Part shown: positions 27,621 through 37,270 of the stretch, in pieces
How positions within the stretch are numbered: position 1 is the first letter of the stretch
Layout of the letters: each line of letters begins with the position of its first letter
From: Winogradskyella pacifica
GTDB taxonomy: Bacteria; Bacteroidota; Bacteroidia; Flavobacteriales; Flavobacteriaceae
Assembly: GCF_013403915.1 (NCBI RefSeq)
Contig: NZ_JABFDI010000001.1
Coordinates: 248,001 to 312,000 of the forward strand
Reading direction: 5' to 3'
Length of the DNA: 64,000 nt
The notes under the pieces: generated by a model
The model's database searches: none
Seen by the model: the letters and a program-made list of their open reading frames with translations, nothing else
Told to the model about the DNA's origin: nothing
Made by a program: the position numbers and the translations under genes

Positions 27621-28715
27621 TTACACATTAAACAAGAAATGCATTACATCGCCATCCTTAACCACATAGTTCTTTCCTTCTACACGCATTTTACCAGCTT
27701 CTTTCACTTTAGCTTCACTTCCAAATTCTACAAAATCGTTGTAAGCAATAACTTCTGCTCTAATAAATCCTTTTTCAAAATCGGTATGAATAACTCCTGC
27801 TGCCTGTGGTCCTGTTGCACCAATATTTACAGTCCAAGCTCTTACTTCTTTTACACCTGCAGTAAAATACGTTTGCTGTTTTAATAATTTATAAGCAGAA
27901 CGAATTAATTTAGCAGAACCTGGCTCCTCTAACCCAATATCAGCTAGGAACATTTGGCGCTCTTCGTAATCATCTAATTCGTTAATATCTGCTTCTGTAC
28001 CTACAGCCAACACTAAAACTTCAGCGTTTTCGTCTTTAACAGCTTCTTTTACTTTATCTACATAAGCGTTTCCTGTATTTGCTGCCGCTTCATCAACGTT
28101 ACAAACATACATTACAGGCTTATCTGTAATAAATTGAGAAGGCACAACGTAGTCTTCGTAATCTTCTTCAGAAAATTCTAAAGCTCTAATTGAAATACCA
28201 GCTTCTAAGTTTTCCTTTATTTTTAAAAGTACCGCTTCTTCTTTCTGTGCCTCTTTGTTACCCGTTTTGGCAGCACGCTTTACTTTTTCTAACTTCTTAT
28301 CAGCTGTTTCTAAATCCTTAAGCTGCAATTCCATATCAATAGTCTCCTTATCTCTAATAGGATCTACAGAACCATCAACATGAATAATATTTGGATCATC
28401 AAAACAACGTAATACATGTAAAATAGCATCCGTTTCTCTAATATTAGCTAAGAATTGATTTCCCAAACCTTCACCTTTAGAAGCCCCTTTTACTAAACCT
28501 GCGATATCAACAATCTCTACAGTTGCTGGCAACACACGCTCAGGATTAACTAATTCTTCTAATTTCTGTAATCTTGGATCTGGTACATTTACCACACCAA
28601 TATTAGGCTCTATTGTACAAAACGGAAAGTTAGCACTTTGCGCCTTTGCATTAGATAAACAGTTAAATAAGGTTGACTTTCCTACGTTTGGTAATCCTAC
28701 GATTCCTGCTTTCAT
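27621..28715 (-). CDS. ychF: Redox-regulated ATPase YchF (OLA1 family)
   Basis: A 364-aa P-loop protein of the OBG class that prefers ATP to GTP and binds ribosomes. The P-loop is [12 protein letters not shown] at the N-terminus, switch II is [17 protein letters not shown], the altered G4 motif is CNVDEAAAN, and the TGS domain fills the last 85 residues. All are as expected for the family. A TACATTTG -7 box at 28771-28778 is a good promoter candidate. Confidence 0.96.
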   Translation of the reverse strand: MKAGIVGLPNVGKSTLFNCLSNAKAQSANFPFCTIEPNIGVVNVPDPRLQKLEELVNPERVLPATVEIVDIAGLVKGASKGEGLGNQFLANIRETDAILHVLRCFDDPNIIHVDGSVDPIRDKETIDMELQLKDLETADKKLEKVKRAAKTGNKEAQKEEAVLLKIKENLEAGISIRALEFSEEDYEDYVVPSQFITDKPVMYVCNVDEAAANTGNAYVDKVKEAVKDENAEVLVLAVGTEADINELDDYEERQMFLADIGLEEPGSAKLIRSAYKLLKQQTYFTAGVKEVRAWTVNIGATGPQAAGVIHTDFEKGFIRAEVIAYNDFVEFGSEAKVKEAGKMRVEGKNYVVKDGDVMHFLFNV

Positions 28716-28770
28716 CGAATAAATTTATTTAGTAGTCTCCGTAAAACCGGAAATCTCTTTTTTGCGAGTG

Positions 28771-28778
28771 CAAATGTA
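28771..28778 (-). promoter_or_regulatory. Predicted -7 box of ychF
   Basis: The minus strand reads TACATTTG, matching TAnnTTTG, 55 bp before the ychF start. Confidence 0.5.
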
Positions 28779-28947
28779 AGTAATTAGTAGAATAGTTAGA
28801 TTATAAATTTTTGAAATGATTGCTGTTAGAATTTATAGCTTAATTATTCCGCTATACAACCTACCCCTTTTAATGATCCGCGTCTAATGAAATGAAAAAT
28901 TAACAATATTAAAAATGGAATCAACACCCACAGAATGGCGCATGGTT

Positions 28948-28976
28948 AGAGTAAAAAAAATCCCAAGCCAAAGACT
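28948..28976 (-). terminator. Probable terminator after the 125-aa gene
   Basis: On the minus strand a hairpin with arms TCCTGAG and CTTGGGA, stabilised by G-U pairs, is followed by a run of T residues. It lies about 30 bp after the stop of the gene ending at 29008. Confidence 0.5.
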
Positions 28977-29007
28977 CAGGACATTTATACTTATAAGAAC
29001 AAAGATG

Positions 29008-29385
29008 TTAACCAAAAACTACATTTTTAAAAGTGGGTGAACTTTCAGTAATACTACCAATACCTTTCTTATTCACTTTAAAAACAACATCTTTCTCTGT
29101 AGTAAACAATAGAACAGACAAAAAGAAACTTTTTAAATGAGACTGTAAGATTACAAAGGCCTCCTCTAAAGTGAGCTCTTCTTCTATATCTTCCGTCTCC
29201 CTTGGCCTAAAACTGTATTTAAGCATTACTTTAAAATCATCATCCGAAAGAATAGGCCTAATGAATATATTTTTTAATTCGGGCTTACCTATGGTTTTGG
29301 CCATTGTTAATTTTGCGAAAGTGCCAGCTTCGATACTTTCCTTTACTTGTTCCCAAAAAACATTAAATTCATCTTGGTAGGTCAT
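29008..29385 (-). CDS. Protein of unknown function, 125 aa
   Basis: A soluble, mildly acidic protein with no signal peptide and no recognised domain. It contains alternating helix and strand predictions (EFNVFWEQVKESIEAGTFAK, then LEEAFVILQSHLKSFFLSVL). It lies just after the 109-aa gene on the same strand, 48 bp apart, so the two may be one transcript. Codon use is like the neighbours. I cannot give a function. Confidence 0.75.
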   Translation of the reverse strand: MTYQDEFNVFWEQVKESIEAGTFAKLTMAKTIGKPELKNIFIRPILSDDDFKVMLKYSFRPRETEDIEEELTLEEAFVILQSHLKSFFLSVLLFTTEKDVVFKVNKKGIGSITESSPTFKNVVFG

Positions 29386-29433
29386 AAACTTAAAATATAA
29401 TAATATTCAATTAGACATTTATTTAACAGATCG

Positions 29434-29763
29434 TTACTCGCGCTCTAACAACTTCTTAGACACTTTATAAGTCGCAGAATACACTAATCCTTCTTGACGC
29501 TTTTTTAAATCTGAAAACGCTTTTTCGTACCACTTTGGATCTGTAGCCTTCTTTTTAAAAGCATCATGATCAGCAACATCAAACGCCTCTCCATCTAGAA
29601 AAGATTCTATCTTATAAATACTAAGACCAAAGTGTTCTGCTCTTTTAAGAACGGTTGCAAAATCTGATTCAGAAAAATAATGAATTGAAGCATCTTCAAA
29701 GCCATCATTTACATTTTCTAAATCGATAAATATATTTTTCTCTAAAAATTCAGTTTGTTTCAT
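29434..29763 (-). CDS. Protein of unknown function, 109 aa
   Basis: A soluble acidic protein; FSESDFATVLKRAEHFG and ATDPKWYEKAFSDLKKRQEG are its most distinctive stretches. No signal peptide or membrane helix is present. It lies between the large sensor kinase and the 125-aa unknown gene, all on the minus strand. The 77-bp gap to the kinase leaves room for a promoter. No domain recognised. Confidence 0.75.
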   Translation of the reverse strand: MKQTEFLEKNIFIDLENVNDGFEDASIHYFSESDFATVLKRAEHFGLSIYKIESFLDGEAFDVADHDAFKKKATDPKWYEKAFSDLKKRQEGLVYSATYKVSKKLLERE

Positions 29764-29840
29764 AGGATTTAATCATTTTATAACTCGGCTTAAATAGTAA
29801 CACCAAGTAAAGTGCGAAGTTAATTTTTCCTTTTTAAAAT

Positions 29841-32800
29841 TTAGTCTTCCGGAAGATAAATATCAAAAATAGCTCCATTATTAAATTCACTTCTAGCAGC
29901 AATATGGCCGTCATGGTTTTCTATAATCCGTTTTACAATAGCCAACCCAATACCTGTACCAGAATAATCTTCTTTACTATGCAGACGTTGAAATACTTCA
30001 AATATTTTTTCGTGGTATTGTTGATCAAAACCAATACCGTTATCAGAAAAACGAATATGGCAGTATGTACGATCATTATTTAAAGCCGGAATACCGGTTT
30101 TCTTTCCTTTCAATATTTCGCAACTAATTTTAATGAGAATTCCCGTTCCTTCTTTTGAAAATTTAATAGAATTACTGACTAAATTTAAGATCACTTGCTG
30201 AAATTGCACAGGAATAATACGAACATCACATATGTTTACTAACTCAAAAACCACGTTTTTTTCTTCCAATTCCTCACTTAAGGTCTCTTTAGTGTCTTCA
30301 ATAATATCTTGAAGATTATAAATTTCGAATGTACTTTCTTGAGCATTGGTTCTAGAATACGCAATTAAATCTTGAATTAAATTTTGCATTCGATACGCAG
30401 ACGTCTGCATTCTTGAAAAATAGTTCTTAGCACTATCCGATAACCTTTCTAATTCCTTTTCCTTAATTCGCGAAGCAAAAGTTTGTATTTTTCGTAATGG
30501 TTCTTGCAAATCGTGACTAGATATATACACAAACGATTGCAACTCTTTGTTCATTTTTTCTAGATCCAAATTTTTCTTTTCCAACTCATTGGTTCTATTT
30601 CTAACCATGTTTTCAAGCTTAGCTGTAAATACTTTTTGCTCTTGAATATCAGTACTACTACCAACCCACATTTTAATAACACCATCTGCATCTTTTTGTG
30701 GAATGGCACGGCTTAACTGCCAACGGTAATCACCATTATGTTTACGAAATCGATGTTCTAACAAGAAATCTTTACCAGACGCAATAGCTTCTGTCCAAAC
30801 TTTAATATTTTCTTCTTTATCATCTGGATGCACTATTTGCAGCCAACCATCTCTTAAAATATCGTCTAATGTTAACCCAGAAAAATCATAAACCGATTGG
30901 TTAAAATAATTAAGATTACCCTCAGGATCTGAGGTCCAAATAAATTGCGGCATAGAATCAGCTAGTAGTCTAAATTTTTCTTCTCGATCCAATAATTGCT
31001 GATGAAAATTCCGCTCTTCTGTAATATCTCTTACGGTGCCCAGCATACGTTCTGGTTGATGATGCTTATCATAAAAAACTTTGCCTTTTACATCTTTCCA
31101 ATGTAAGGTTTGATCTTCCCAAACAACTCTGACTTGATAATGCAGCACTCCTGTTTTATAGGCTTTTTCAAAAGCCTCTGCCCTAAGATGAGCATCATCT
31201 GGATGCACCTGCGACATCAAATTTTCTTGTGATAAATCAGTCGTTTTAGAACACCCCAAAACATCGAAACAATGATCTGAAGCCTCCATGTCTTTTGTTT
31301 TGAGATTTAAATCCCAAATACCAAGCTCACTAGCCTCTATGATAAGTTTTAACTTCTCTTCGTTTTCTTCTATAATGTGTTTTGCTCTTACTGTTGCTGT
31401 TACTTCTGTAGCAACCACCATAACACCTGTAATAACATTATTCTCCTTTAGTGGATGATAAACAAAATTAAAATAGCTCTCCTCTGTTTTACCTTGACGA
31501 TTTAAATTAATTGGAAACTCATAGCCATAAAAATCAGTTCCGGTTTCATAAATATCTTTAATTATCGGAGCAATGATTTCTTTCACTTCTGGTAAAGCTT
31601 CAAAAAGTGGTTTTCCTACAAATTCTTTCTCTGTTTTATCTACAATGTGCAAATAATTTTCATTTGCCATTTCAATAATGTTTTCATGGCCTCTAAAAAT
31701 AACAATACCAAGAGGCGCTTGCATTACAGAGTCTCGAAAAAGCTTTTCACTTTCTTCTACTTTTTGTTTGGCTTCATGCAGTTCGGTAACTTCCGCCGCC
31801 GTATTCATTACTGCGTACACACCACCATCAGCATCTAACAAAGGTGTAAAGCTATAATTATAATAAAATGTTTTTAAATGTTCATTTTGTATAATTTCCA
31901 CTCTTTGATTTTTAGCATGAAATGGCACACCTGTATCTAAAACATTACGTATTTGTTCAAATATTTGCTGATTATCAAACTCTGGTAATATTTCCGTGTA
32001 TAATTTACCAATAACATCATTTCCTTTTCCCCAACCATCTATAATAGACTGATTGGCAAGTGAAATCCGCATCTCTTCACCGACAAAAACACCTATTGGA
32101 AAAGGTGCACTTTCCACTAAAGCACGTATGCTCTGTTCACTGTTTTCTACTTTTTTTCGCGCTTCTACTTGCGTTGTGATATCGTTCCCTATGGTCATTA
32201 TGCCATTAATACTCCCCTGAGCATCATATAGCGCTTCATAAGAAAAATCAACATACATCGTTTCTAAAGTTCCATTTCTTAAAAGCTGAATAGCACGTTC
32301 TGGCGTAGAAAAACTAATACCTGTATTTAAAACACCGTCCATTAATTCTTTAATCCCTTGCGTTTTGAGTTCTGGCATGGCTTCAAAAATGGGATAATTA
32401 AGCATCTCATCTTCTGTTCTTCCCCATAATTCCAATGCATACTTATTGGCAATTTCCACTTTGTAATCGGCTCCCTTTAAAATTGCAATAGCTATAGGCG
32501 CCTGAAGAATCATTAATCTTAGACTGCGTTCACTTTCTTCTATTTTCTTCCTTGCCAACACACGGTTGGTGACATCCTCTACAGTACCTGTTAACCGATA
32601 AGCAATTTTTTCTTCATTAAACCAAGCTTTACCTTTGGCATGTACTATGGTTTCTTTTTTGGTGAGTTCGTTTATAATGGTGTATTCGGCATCGTAGTGT
32701 CCACCTGATGCGTAATTCAAAACATCCAAAATCGCATCAGAAACACGATCTTTATCCTTTTTTGAAATAACACCTAGAGCTTCTGAAAGTTCAATTTGTT

Positions 32801-33428
32801 CTTTTTGAGCCAAACCAAACCATTCTTTTAACCTCGTATTACAAGAAAATTTATTTGTGAGAGGATTATAATCGTACGTGGCTAGTTGTGCTGCTTCAAT
32901 TACAAATTCGAGTTCATCTTTACTTTGTTCTAGTTTATATTCAGTATTATTTTTATGCGTAGCTTCAACAATAGTCACCAAAACCCCTCCTACTTCACCC
33001 GACTCTAACCTAATTGGACTGAACGTAAAATCGAAATGATAATTTTCATTATAATCCTTTCGTATTAATGGTAATTTAAAATTAGGAAAACTAACTGCTT
33101 CACCCGCCATAGCAGCATCATACTTAGAACCCATAACATCCCAAACTTCAGAAAACGCTTCTTTGAAACTAATTCCTAAAGCATTACCACCATTAGATAG
33201 ACTCAAAACAGAACGAAACCCATCGTTATAGATTTGTGTATTATTATTTCCCCAAGTAATACACATACCTAAAGGATTATCTAACATTACACTTACCATT
33301 GTTTTTAATGATTGCGGCCAAACTTTTGCGTCACCAAGCGGCGTATTGCTCCAATCTTTAGCTCTAATGAGTTGCCCCGTTTCGCCACCGCCTCTCAAAA
33401 AAATATGTTTTTCTCCTTTTATACTCAT
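29841..33428 (-). CDS. Soluble multi-PAS sensor histidine kinase
   Basis: A 1195-aa kinase with about seven tandem PAS-type domains (roughly residues 20-160, 170-295, 310-425, 435-550, 560-680, 690-815 and 825-945) and no membrane helix. A coiled coil at about 945-975 is followed by the HisKA motif SSHDLQEPLRKIQTF and a HATPase domain with NLVSNSIKFS, FSDNGIGFD and GTGIGLAIVKRI. I start it at the ATG of MSIKGEKH; the longer frame would run through the end of the receiver gene. It lies 7 bp after the receiver gene. Signals could be redox, light or ligands bound by PAS; none is evident. Confidence 0.93.
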   Translation of the reverse strand: MSIKGEKHIFLRGGGETGQLIRAKDWSNTPLGDAKVWPQSLKTMVSVMLDNPLGMCITWGNNNTQIYNDGFRSVLSLSNGGNALGISFKEAFSEVWDVMGSKYDAAMAGEAVSFPNFKLPLIRKDYNENYHFDFTFSPIRLESGEVGGVLVTIVEATHKNNTEYKLEQSKDELEFVIEAAQLATYDYNPLTNKFSCNTRLKEWFGLAQKEQIELSEALGVISKKDKDRVSDAILDVLNYASGGHYDAEYTIINELTKKETIVHAKGKAWFNEEKIAYRLTGTVEDVTNRVLARKKIEESERSLRLMILQAPIAIAILKGADYKVEIANKYALELWGRTEDEMLNYPIFEAMPELKTQGIKELMDGVLNTGISFSTPERAIQLLRNGTLETMYVDFSYEALYDAQGSINGIMTIGNDITTQVEARKKVENSEQSIRALVESAPFPIGVFVGEEMRISLANQSIIDGWGKGNDVIGKLYTEILPEFDNQQIFEQIRNVLDTGVPFHAKNQRVEIIQNEHLKTFYYNYSFTPLLDADGGVYAVMNTAAEVTELHEAKQKVEESEKLFRDSVMQAPLGIVIFRGHENIIEMANENYLHIVDKTEKEFVGKPLFEALPEVKEIIAPIIKDIYETGTDFYGYEFPINLNRQGKTEESYFNFVYHPLKENNVITGVMVVATEVTATVRAKHIIEENEEKLKLIIEASELGIWDLNLKTKDMEASDHCFDVLGCSKTTDLSQENLMSQVHPDDAHLRAEAFEKAYKTGVLHYQVRVVWEDQTLHWKDVKGKVFYDKHHQPERMLGTVRDITEERNFHQQLLDREEKFRLLADSMPQFIWTSDPEGNLNYFNQSVYDFSGLTLDDILRDGWLQIVHPDDKEENIKVWTEAIASGKDFLLEHRFRKHNGDYRWQLSRAIPQKDADGVIKMWVGSSTDIQEQKVFTAKLENMVRNRTNELEKKNLDLEKMNKELQSFVYISSHDLQEPLRKIQTFASRIKEKELERLSDSAKNYFSRMQTSAYRMQNLIQDLIAYSRTNAQESTFEIYNLQDIIEDTKETLSEELEEKNVVFELVNICDVRIIPVQFQQVILNLVSNSIKFSKEGTGILIKISCEILKGKKTGIPALNNDRTYCHIRFSDNGIGFDQQYHEKIFEVFQRLHSKEDYSGTGIGLAIVKRIIENHDGHIAARSEFNNGAIFDIYLPED

Positions 33429-33435
33429 GTAACAG

Positions 33436-33870
33436 TTATGGTTGAATAATAAATTTATCCTTAGAACGCAATTGCAAATTAGCGTCTGTAAATAGTGAGA
33501 TAGCCTTTTCAACCACCTTTTTTATATTTGCGAATTCGCCAGGTTTTTGAATATAATGATGCGCTCCCATATCGTAAAGTTGGTTAACGACAGTTCTATC
33601 TAAAGATGTAGAATAAATTATAATAGGAATATTTTTCAATTCATTAATCGCCTTTATTTCAACCATACATTCCATTCCTGATTTTTTAGGCATATTAAGA
33701 TCTAAAAAAATCAAATTAGGATGATTGATAGGTTCTGCTAATAAAAAATTCATTAATTCAACACCATCATTTAATACCGAAAGTGTTAATTCACCAATCT
33801 CATCAATAGCTTCTCTAAAAAAGTCGCAATCATCAATATCATCATCCGCAAGTAAAAGGTGAAGGTTCAT
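33436..33870 (-). CDS. Single-domain response regulator (Rcp1-like)
   Basis: A 144-aa receiver domain without an output domain. The acidic pocket is in LLADDDIDDCD, the phospho-accepting aspartate in LIFLDLNMPKKSG, and the conserved lysine in YIQKPGEF. The loop lengths match Rcp1-type receivers that pair with phytochrome-class kinases of the HDLQEPLRK family. It lies directly upstream of the multi-PAS kinase and is very likely its partner, passing phosphate to a distant target or acting by protein contact. Confidence 0.93.
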   Translation of the reverse strand: MNLHLLLADDDIDDCDFFREAIDEIGELTLSVLNDGVELMNFLLAEPINHPNLIFLDLNMPKKSGMECMVEIKAINELKNIPIIIYSTSLDRTVVNQLYDMGAHHYIQKPGEFANIKKVVEKAISLFTDANLQLRSKDKFIIQP

Positions 33871-34112
33871 ATTTTTATATTTATATAATTAGAGACGTAT
33901 ACAGTAAGCTAAATTATGTAATTTAAACTTTATTGTAATCCCAAAAAGACTTCTTTTTTTTCAAACAGTTTATATACTCATGTTTTTTTTAAGAAATAAA
34001 TCTACCTAATGTATTAAAATAATATGTAATAGAGCAACTCCATTTAAGATGTGTTGGTTATTTTGGATTAACTTTAGAAACCAACTGCTGGCTATAAATA
34101 AAACGTACAAAA

Positions 34113-35474
34113 ATGGAATTCTTCAAAAAAATAAAGCAAATCACCCATTTAATGAAACAAGTAGATTTCAAAGAATTAGGTGAGATTTCAGAAAAAATAG
34201 ATTTACCTAAAATTATGAAATCGGTTGGTGAGTTAGATGATAATCAACTTAAAGGATTAATGAAAATGTTGACTGAAAAAGCAAAAAAAGGTCAGCACAA
34301 ATTACCTCCTATTGATGGCGATTTTTATGACTATGATTTAAAATTGAATCAAGAACAACGTACGATACAAATGAAAGTCCGCAGTTTTATGGAAACCGAG
34401 GTAGAACCTATAGCAAATCATTATTGGAATAAAGCCGAATTCCCAATGGACATCATTCCCAAAATGGCAAAATTAAATATTTGTGGTGTGGCTTACGAAG
34501 GTTATGGCTGTCCTAACCTACCTTTTATTATGGAGGGCATTATAGCCGAAGAATTAGCACGCGTCGATGTATCAATATCCACGTTCTTTGGTGTACATAG
34601 CGGATTAGCCATGGGCGCTATCTATCTCTGTGGAAGCGAGGAACAGAAACAAGAATGGCTGCCAAAAATGCAGAAAATGGAAGCCATTGGAGCGTTTGGA
34701 TTAACAGAACCCAATGTAGGAAGCGGTGTTGCCGGAGGAATGGAAACAACCTGTAAAAAAGTTGGGGACGAATGGGTTTTAAACGGTCAGAAAAAATGGA
34801 TTGGAAATGCCACGTTTGCAGATGTTATTATTATATGGGCAAGAGATATCGATGATAATCAGGCCAAAGGGTTTTTATTACGTAAAGGAAATCCAGGTTA
34901 TAAGACTGAAAAGATTGAAAACAAAATGGCTTTACGAACCGTTCAAAACGCATTGATTACGATTACCGATTGTAAAATACCAGAAAGTGATCGCTTACAA
35001 AAAGCAAATTCATTTAAAGACACTGCCAAAGTGTTAAGAATGACTAGAGCTGGCGTGGCGTGGCAAGCTTTAGGTTGCGCCCGAGGTGCTTATGAGAGTT
35101 CATTAAAATACACTAAGAAACGCGAACAATTTGGAAAGCCCATTGCAAAATTTCAGCTCATTCAAAATCATTTAGTAGAAATGCTTGCCAACCTTACCGC
35201 TATGAAAGCCATGGTTTATCGGCTTTCAGAATTACAAGATCAAGGCTTGCTTACAGACGAACACGCATCACTCGCTAAAGTTTTCTGTTCTATGCGAACA
35301 AGAGATGTTGTAAGCAGAGCACGCGAAGTTATGGGAGGTAATGGTATACTTTTAGAGTACGATGTGGCACGTTTTGTTGCCGATGCTGAAGCTATTTATT
35401 CTTATGAAGGTACCAAGGAAATCAATACATTAATAGTAGGACGCGCAATTACGGGGTATAGCGCTTTCGTTTAG
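34113..35474 (+). CDS. Acyl-CoA dehydrogenase with N-terminal extension
   Basis: A 453-aa FAD enzyme. After an unusual helical extension of about 75 residues (charged, with DFKELGEISEKIDLPK), the normal fold begins near LNQEQRTIQMKV. Family motifs are GAFGLTEPNVGSGVAGG (FAD/substrate), KKWIGNATFAD and the C-terminal YEGTKEINTLIVGRAITG with the catalytic glutamate; this last pattern and the middle one resemble glutaryl-CoA dehydrogenase. Electrons would pass to ETF. Substrate unknown. The extension could be a targeting or oligomerisation element. Confidence 0.9.
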   Translation: MEFFKKIKQITHLMKQVDFKELGEISEKIDLPKIMKSVGELDDNQLKGLMKMLTEKAKKGQHKLPPIDGDFYDYDLKLNQEQRTIQMKVRSFMETEVEPIANHYWNKAEFPMDIIPKMAKLNICGVAYEGYGCPNLPFIMEGIIAEELARVDVSISTFFGVHSGLAMGAIYLCGSEEQKQEWLPKMQKMEAIGAFGLTEPNVGSGVAGGMETTCKKVGDEWVLNGQKKWIGNATFADVIIIWARDIDDNQAKGFLLRKGNPGYKTEKIENKMALRTVQNALITITDCKIPESDRLQKANSFKDTAKVLRMTRAGVAWQALGCARGAYESSLKYTKKREQFGKPIAKFQLIQNHLVEMLANLTAMKAMVYRLSELQDQGLLTDEHASLAKVFCSMRTRDVVSRAREVMGGNGILLEYDVARFVADAEAIYSYEGTKEINTLIVGRAITGYSAFV

Positions 35475-35502
35475 CATAGTAGGTTACACTAAAAATTGAA
35501 CA

Positions 35503-35533
35503 TAAAAAAATCCCAAGTCAAGGACTTGGGATT
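35503..35533 (-). terminator. Terminator after the ferredoxin gene
   Basis: A perfect 11-bp stem, AATCCCAAGTC (35509-35519) with GACTTGGGATT (35523-35533) and an AAG loop. On the minus strand it is followed by a T run, so it serves the ferredoxin gene. The convergent acyl-CoA dehydrogenase gene would be closed by the same hairpin less efficiently. Confidence 0.85.
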
Positions 35534-35584
35534 CAATTAAATCTCTATTTCAATTATTTATATTGAATTAATTTCAGCCTCGAC

Positions 35585-35938
35585 TTAACCATCAGGATGC
35601 ATAAATTTCTGTTTCCCTAATAAAACCTCTTCAGTTTCCACATGATCCTCATCTGGCACACAACAATCCACTGGGCAAACCGCTGCACATTGTGGCTCTT
35701 CATGAAAACCAACACATTCCGTACATTTATCTGGTGAGATATAATATACTTCATCACTTATTGGTTCTTGTGTTTCCTCTGCATCGACTTCCTTTCCATT
35801 TGGAAGTACTACTTTTCCTTCTAAACTTGTACCATCAGCATAACGCCAATCATCAGCACCTTCGTAAATAGCTGTATTTGGACATTCTGGCTCACAAGCT
35901 CCACAATTAATACATTCGTCTGTGATTATTATTGCCAT
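35585..35938 (-). CDS. Dicluster 4Fe-4S ferredoxin
   Basis: A 117-aa electron carrier. Two cysteine clusters are visible: [13 protein letters not shown] near residue 12 and [20 protein letters not shown] near residue 73. The cluster spacing and the insert between them are typical of the 7Fe/8Fe ferredoxins of Proteobacteria and Bacteroidota, and the C-terminus is acidic. Possible partners are 2-oxoacid or hydrogenase-type oxidoreductases elsewhere. It is divergent from the acyl-CoA reductase, with overlapping predicted promoters between them. Confidence 0.93.
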   Translation of the reverse strand: MAIIITDECINCGACEPECPNTAIYEGADDWRYADGTSLEGKVVLPNGKEVDAEETQEPISDEVYYISPDKCTECVGFHEEPQCAAVCPVDCCVPDEDHVETEEVLLGKQKFMHPDG

Positions 35939-36041
35939 AGTAATTTCTATTTTTTTATTTAACTTTTAAATGAGTCACTCTAAATCTGATAAATTTAATT
36001 TATTATCAAAATCAAACCTTTTCTTGCTCATTTGCTTTGCT

Positions 36042-36049
36042 TAAATTTG
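36042..36049 (+). promoter_or_regulatory. Predicted -7 box of acyl-CoA reductase
   Basis: TAAATTTG fits TAnnTTTG and supports the ATG at 36094 as start. It faces the opposing ferredoxin box 6 bp away. Confidence 0.45.
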
Positions 36050-36055
36050 CAATTG

Positions 36056-36063
36056 CAAAAATA
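36056..36063 (-). promoter_or_regulatory. Predicted -7 box of the ferredoxin gene
   Basis: The minus strand reads TATTTTTG (consensus TAnnTTTG), 118 bp upstream of the ferredoxin start. Its 3' end meets that of the opposing promoter inside the palindrome TTTGCAATTGCAAA (36046-36059). Confidence 0.4.
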
Positions 36064-36093
36064 AAGCCAAAACATCGCATAACCAAACCCATT

Positions 36094-37152
36094 ATGGATT
36101 TAGAACAAAGAATTAACGCATTTGTAAAATTGGGCGCCTTTTTAAATCAATTTCAACAAAATGAAAGCATAAGAAATGAAAATATAGAAGCTAATGCATT
36201 ATTTTATGACGGCTTTAAACACCAATTAAAATTAGCAGAAGAACATAATGGTTGGTTTACAAAAGAAAATATCGTTTTTACTTTAAAAAACTGGTCTAAC
36301 GCACTGACTATAAACAACATTAACCAATGGACAAGAAAGTACAACTTTAACACTTCAAAGCCACAAACTGTCGCCATTATTATGGCAGGAAATATTCCGT
36401 TAGTTGGGTTTCATGATTTCTTAAGCGTGTTAATATCGGGCCATAATGTATTAGTAAAACAATCCTCTAATGATAAGCATCTACTTCCTTTTTTAGCCAA
36501 ATATTTAGAGGTTGTGGAACCTAATTTTAAAGGCAAAATCAAATTCACGGAAAAAAAACTAGAAAATTTTGATGCTGTTATTGCAACAGGAAGCGATAAT
36601 ACAGCACGTTATTTTGAATATTATTTCAAAAATAAACCTTCTATAATTAGAAAAAACAGAAATTCGGTTGCGATTTTAACAGGAAACGAAACCAAAGAAG
36701 AGTTAGAAGCTTTAGCAGATGATATTTTTAGATATTATGGTTTAGGTTGTAGGAATGTATCCAAATTCTTTATACCAAAAGAGTATAATTTTGATGCGTT
36801 TTTCAATGCGGTTTACAAATGGCATTCTATTATCGACGGGTCGAAGTACGCTAACAACTACGATTATAACAAAGCCGTTTATTTAATGAGTGAGTTTGAG
36901 ATGCTAGAAAACGGTTTCCTAATGATAAAGGAAGATGAAAGTTACTCCTCACCGATAGCAACGTTATTTTACGAAAAATATAATAGCATCGCAGAATTAC
37001 AACAACAATTAGACACAGATTCAGATAAAATACAGTGCATCGTTGCTAATGGGTTTACAGATAATGAAATTGCATTTGGCGAAACTCAAAACCCGCAACT
37101 TTGGGATTATGCAGATAATGTAGATACTGTTGATTTCTTGCTAAAAATATAG
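36094..37152 (+). CDS. Acyl-CoA reductase (LuxC family)
   Basis: A 352-aa aldehyde-dehydrogenase-like protein of the LuxC/acyl-CoA reductase family. The NAD(P)-region has VAIIMAGNIPLVGFHDFLSV and LVKQSSNDKHLLPF; the catalytic-cysteine region reads YGLGCRNVSKFFIP. The start is the ATG of MDLEQRIN; an upstream in-frame start would overlap a predicted promoter box. It would reduce an acyl-CoA to aldehyde, but there is no lux operon here. It precedes serC by 118 bp, an arrangement common in Flavobacteriia, and a link to membrane-lipid or plasmalogen-like chemistry is possible. Confidence 0.85.
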   Translation: MDLEQRINAFVKLGAFLNQFQQNESIRNENIEANALFYDGFKHQLKLAEEHNGWFTKENIVFTLKNWSNALTINNINQWTRKYNFNTSKPQTVAIIMAGNIPLVGFHDFLSVLISGHNVLVKQSSNDKHLLPFLAKYLEVVEPNFKGKIKFTEKKLENFDAVIATGSDNTARYFEYYFKNKPSIIRKNRNSVAILTGNETKEELEALADDIFRYYGLGCRNVSKFFIPKEYNFDAFFNAVYKWHSIIDGSKYANNYDYNKAVYLMSEFEMLENGFLMIKEDESYSSPIATLFYEKYNSIAELQQQLDTDSDKIQCIVANGFTDNEIAFGETQNPQLWDYADNVDTVDFLLKI

Positions 37153-37270
37153 CCTAAAAATTATCATTTTCATAACATCTTTTAGGCAATAAATTAGCAC
37201 CTTTGTATCTGTTTAAAAATAATAGATTCAAGATAAATTTGTTAAAATCTTGAATTAAATTCAGAATAAA

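Noticed and set aside
28915..29040. A 41-codon frame with ATG between ychF and the 125-aa gene
   Set aside because: It runs through the predicted terminator and overlaps the end of the opposite-strand gene; its composition is not protein-like and there is no promoter.
32000..33512. Extension of the multi-PAS kinase to a start at 33512
   Set aside because: The extra 28 residues overlap the receiver gene and have no PAS-like sequence; the ATG at 33428 begins the expected N-terminus.
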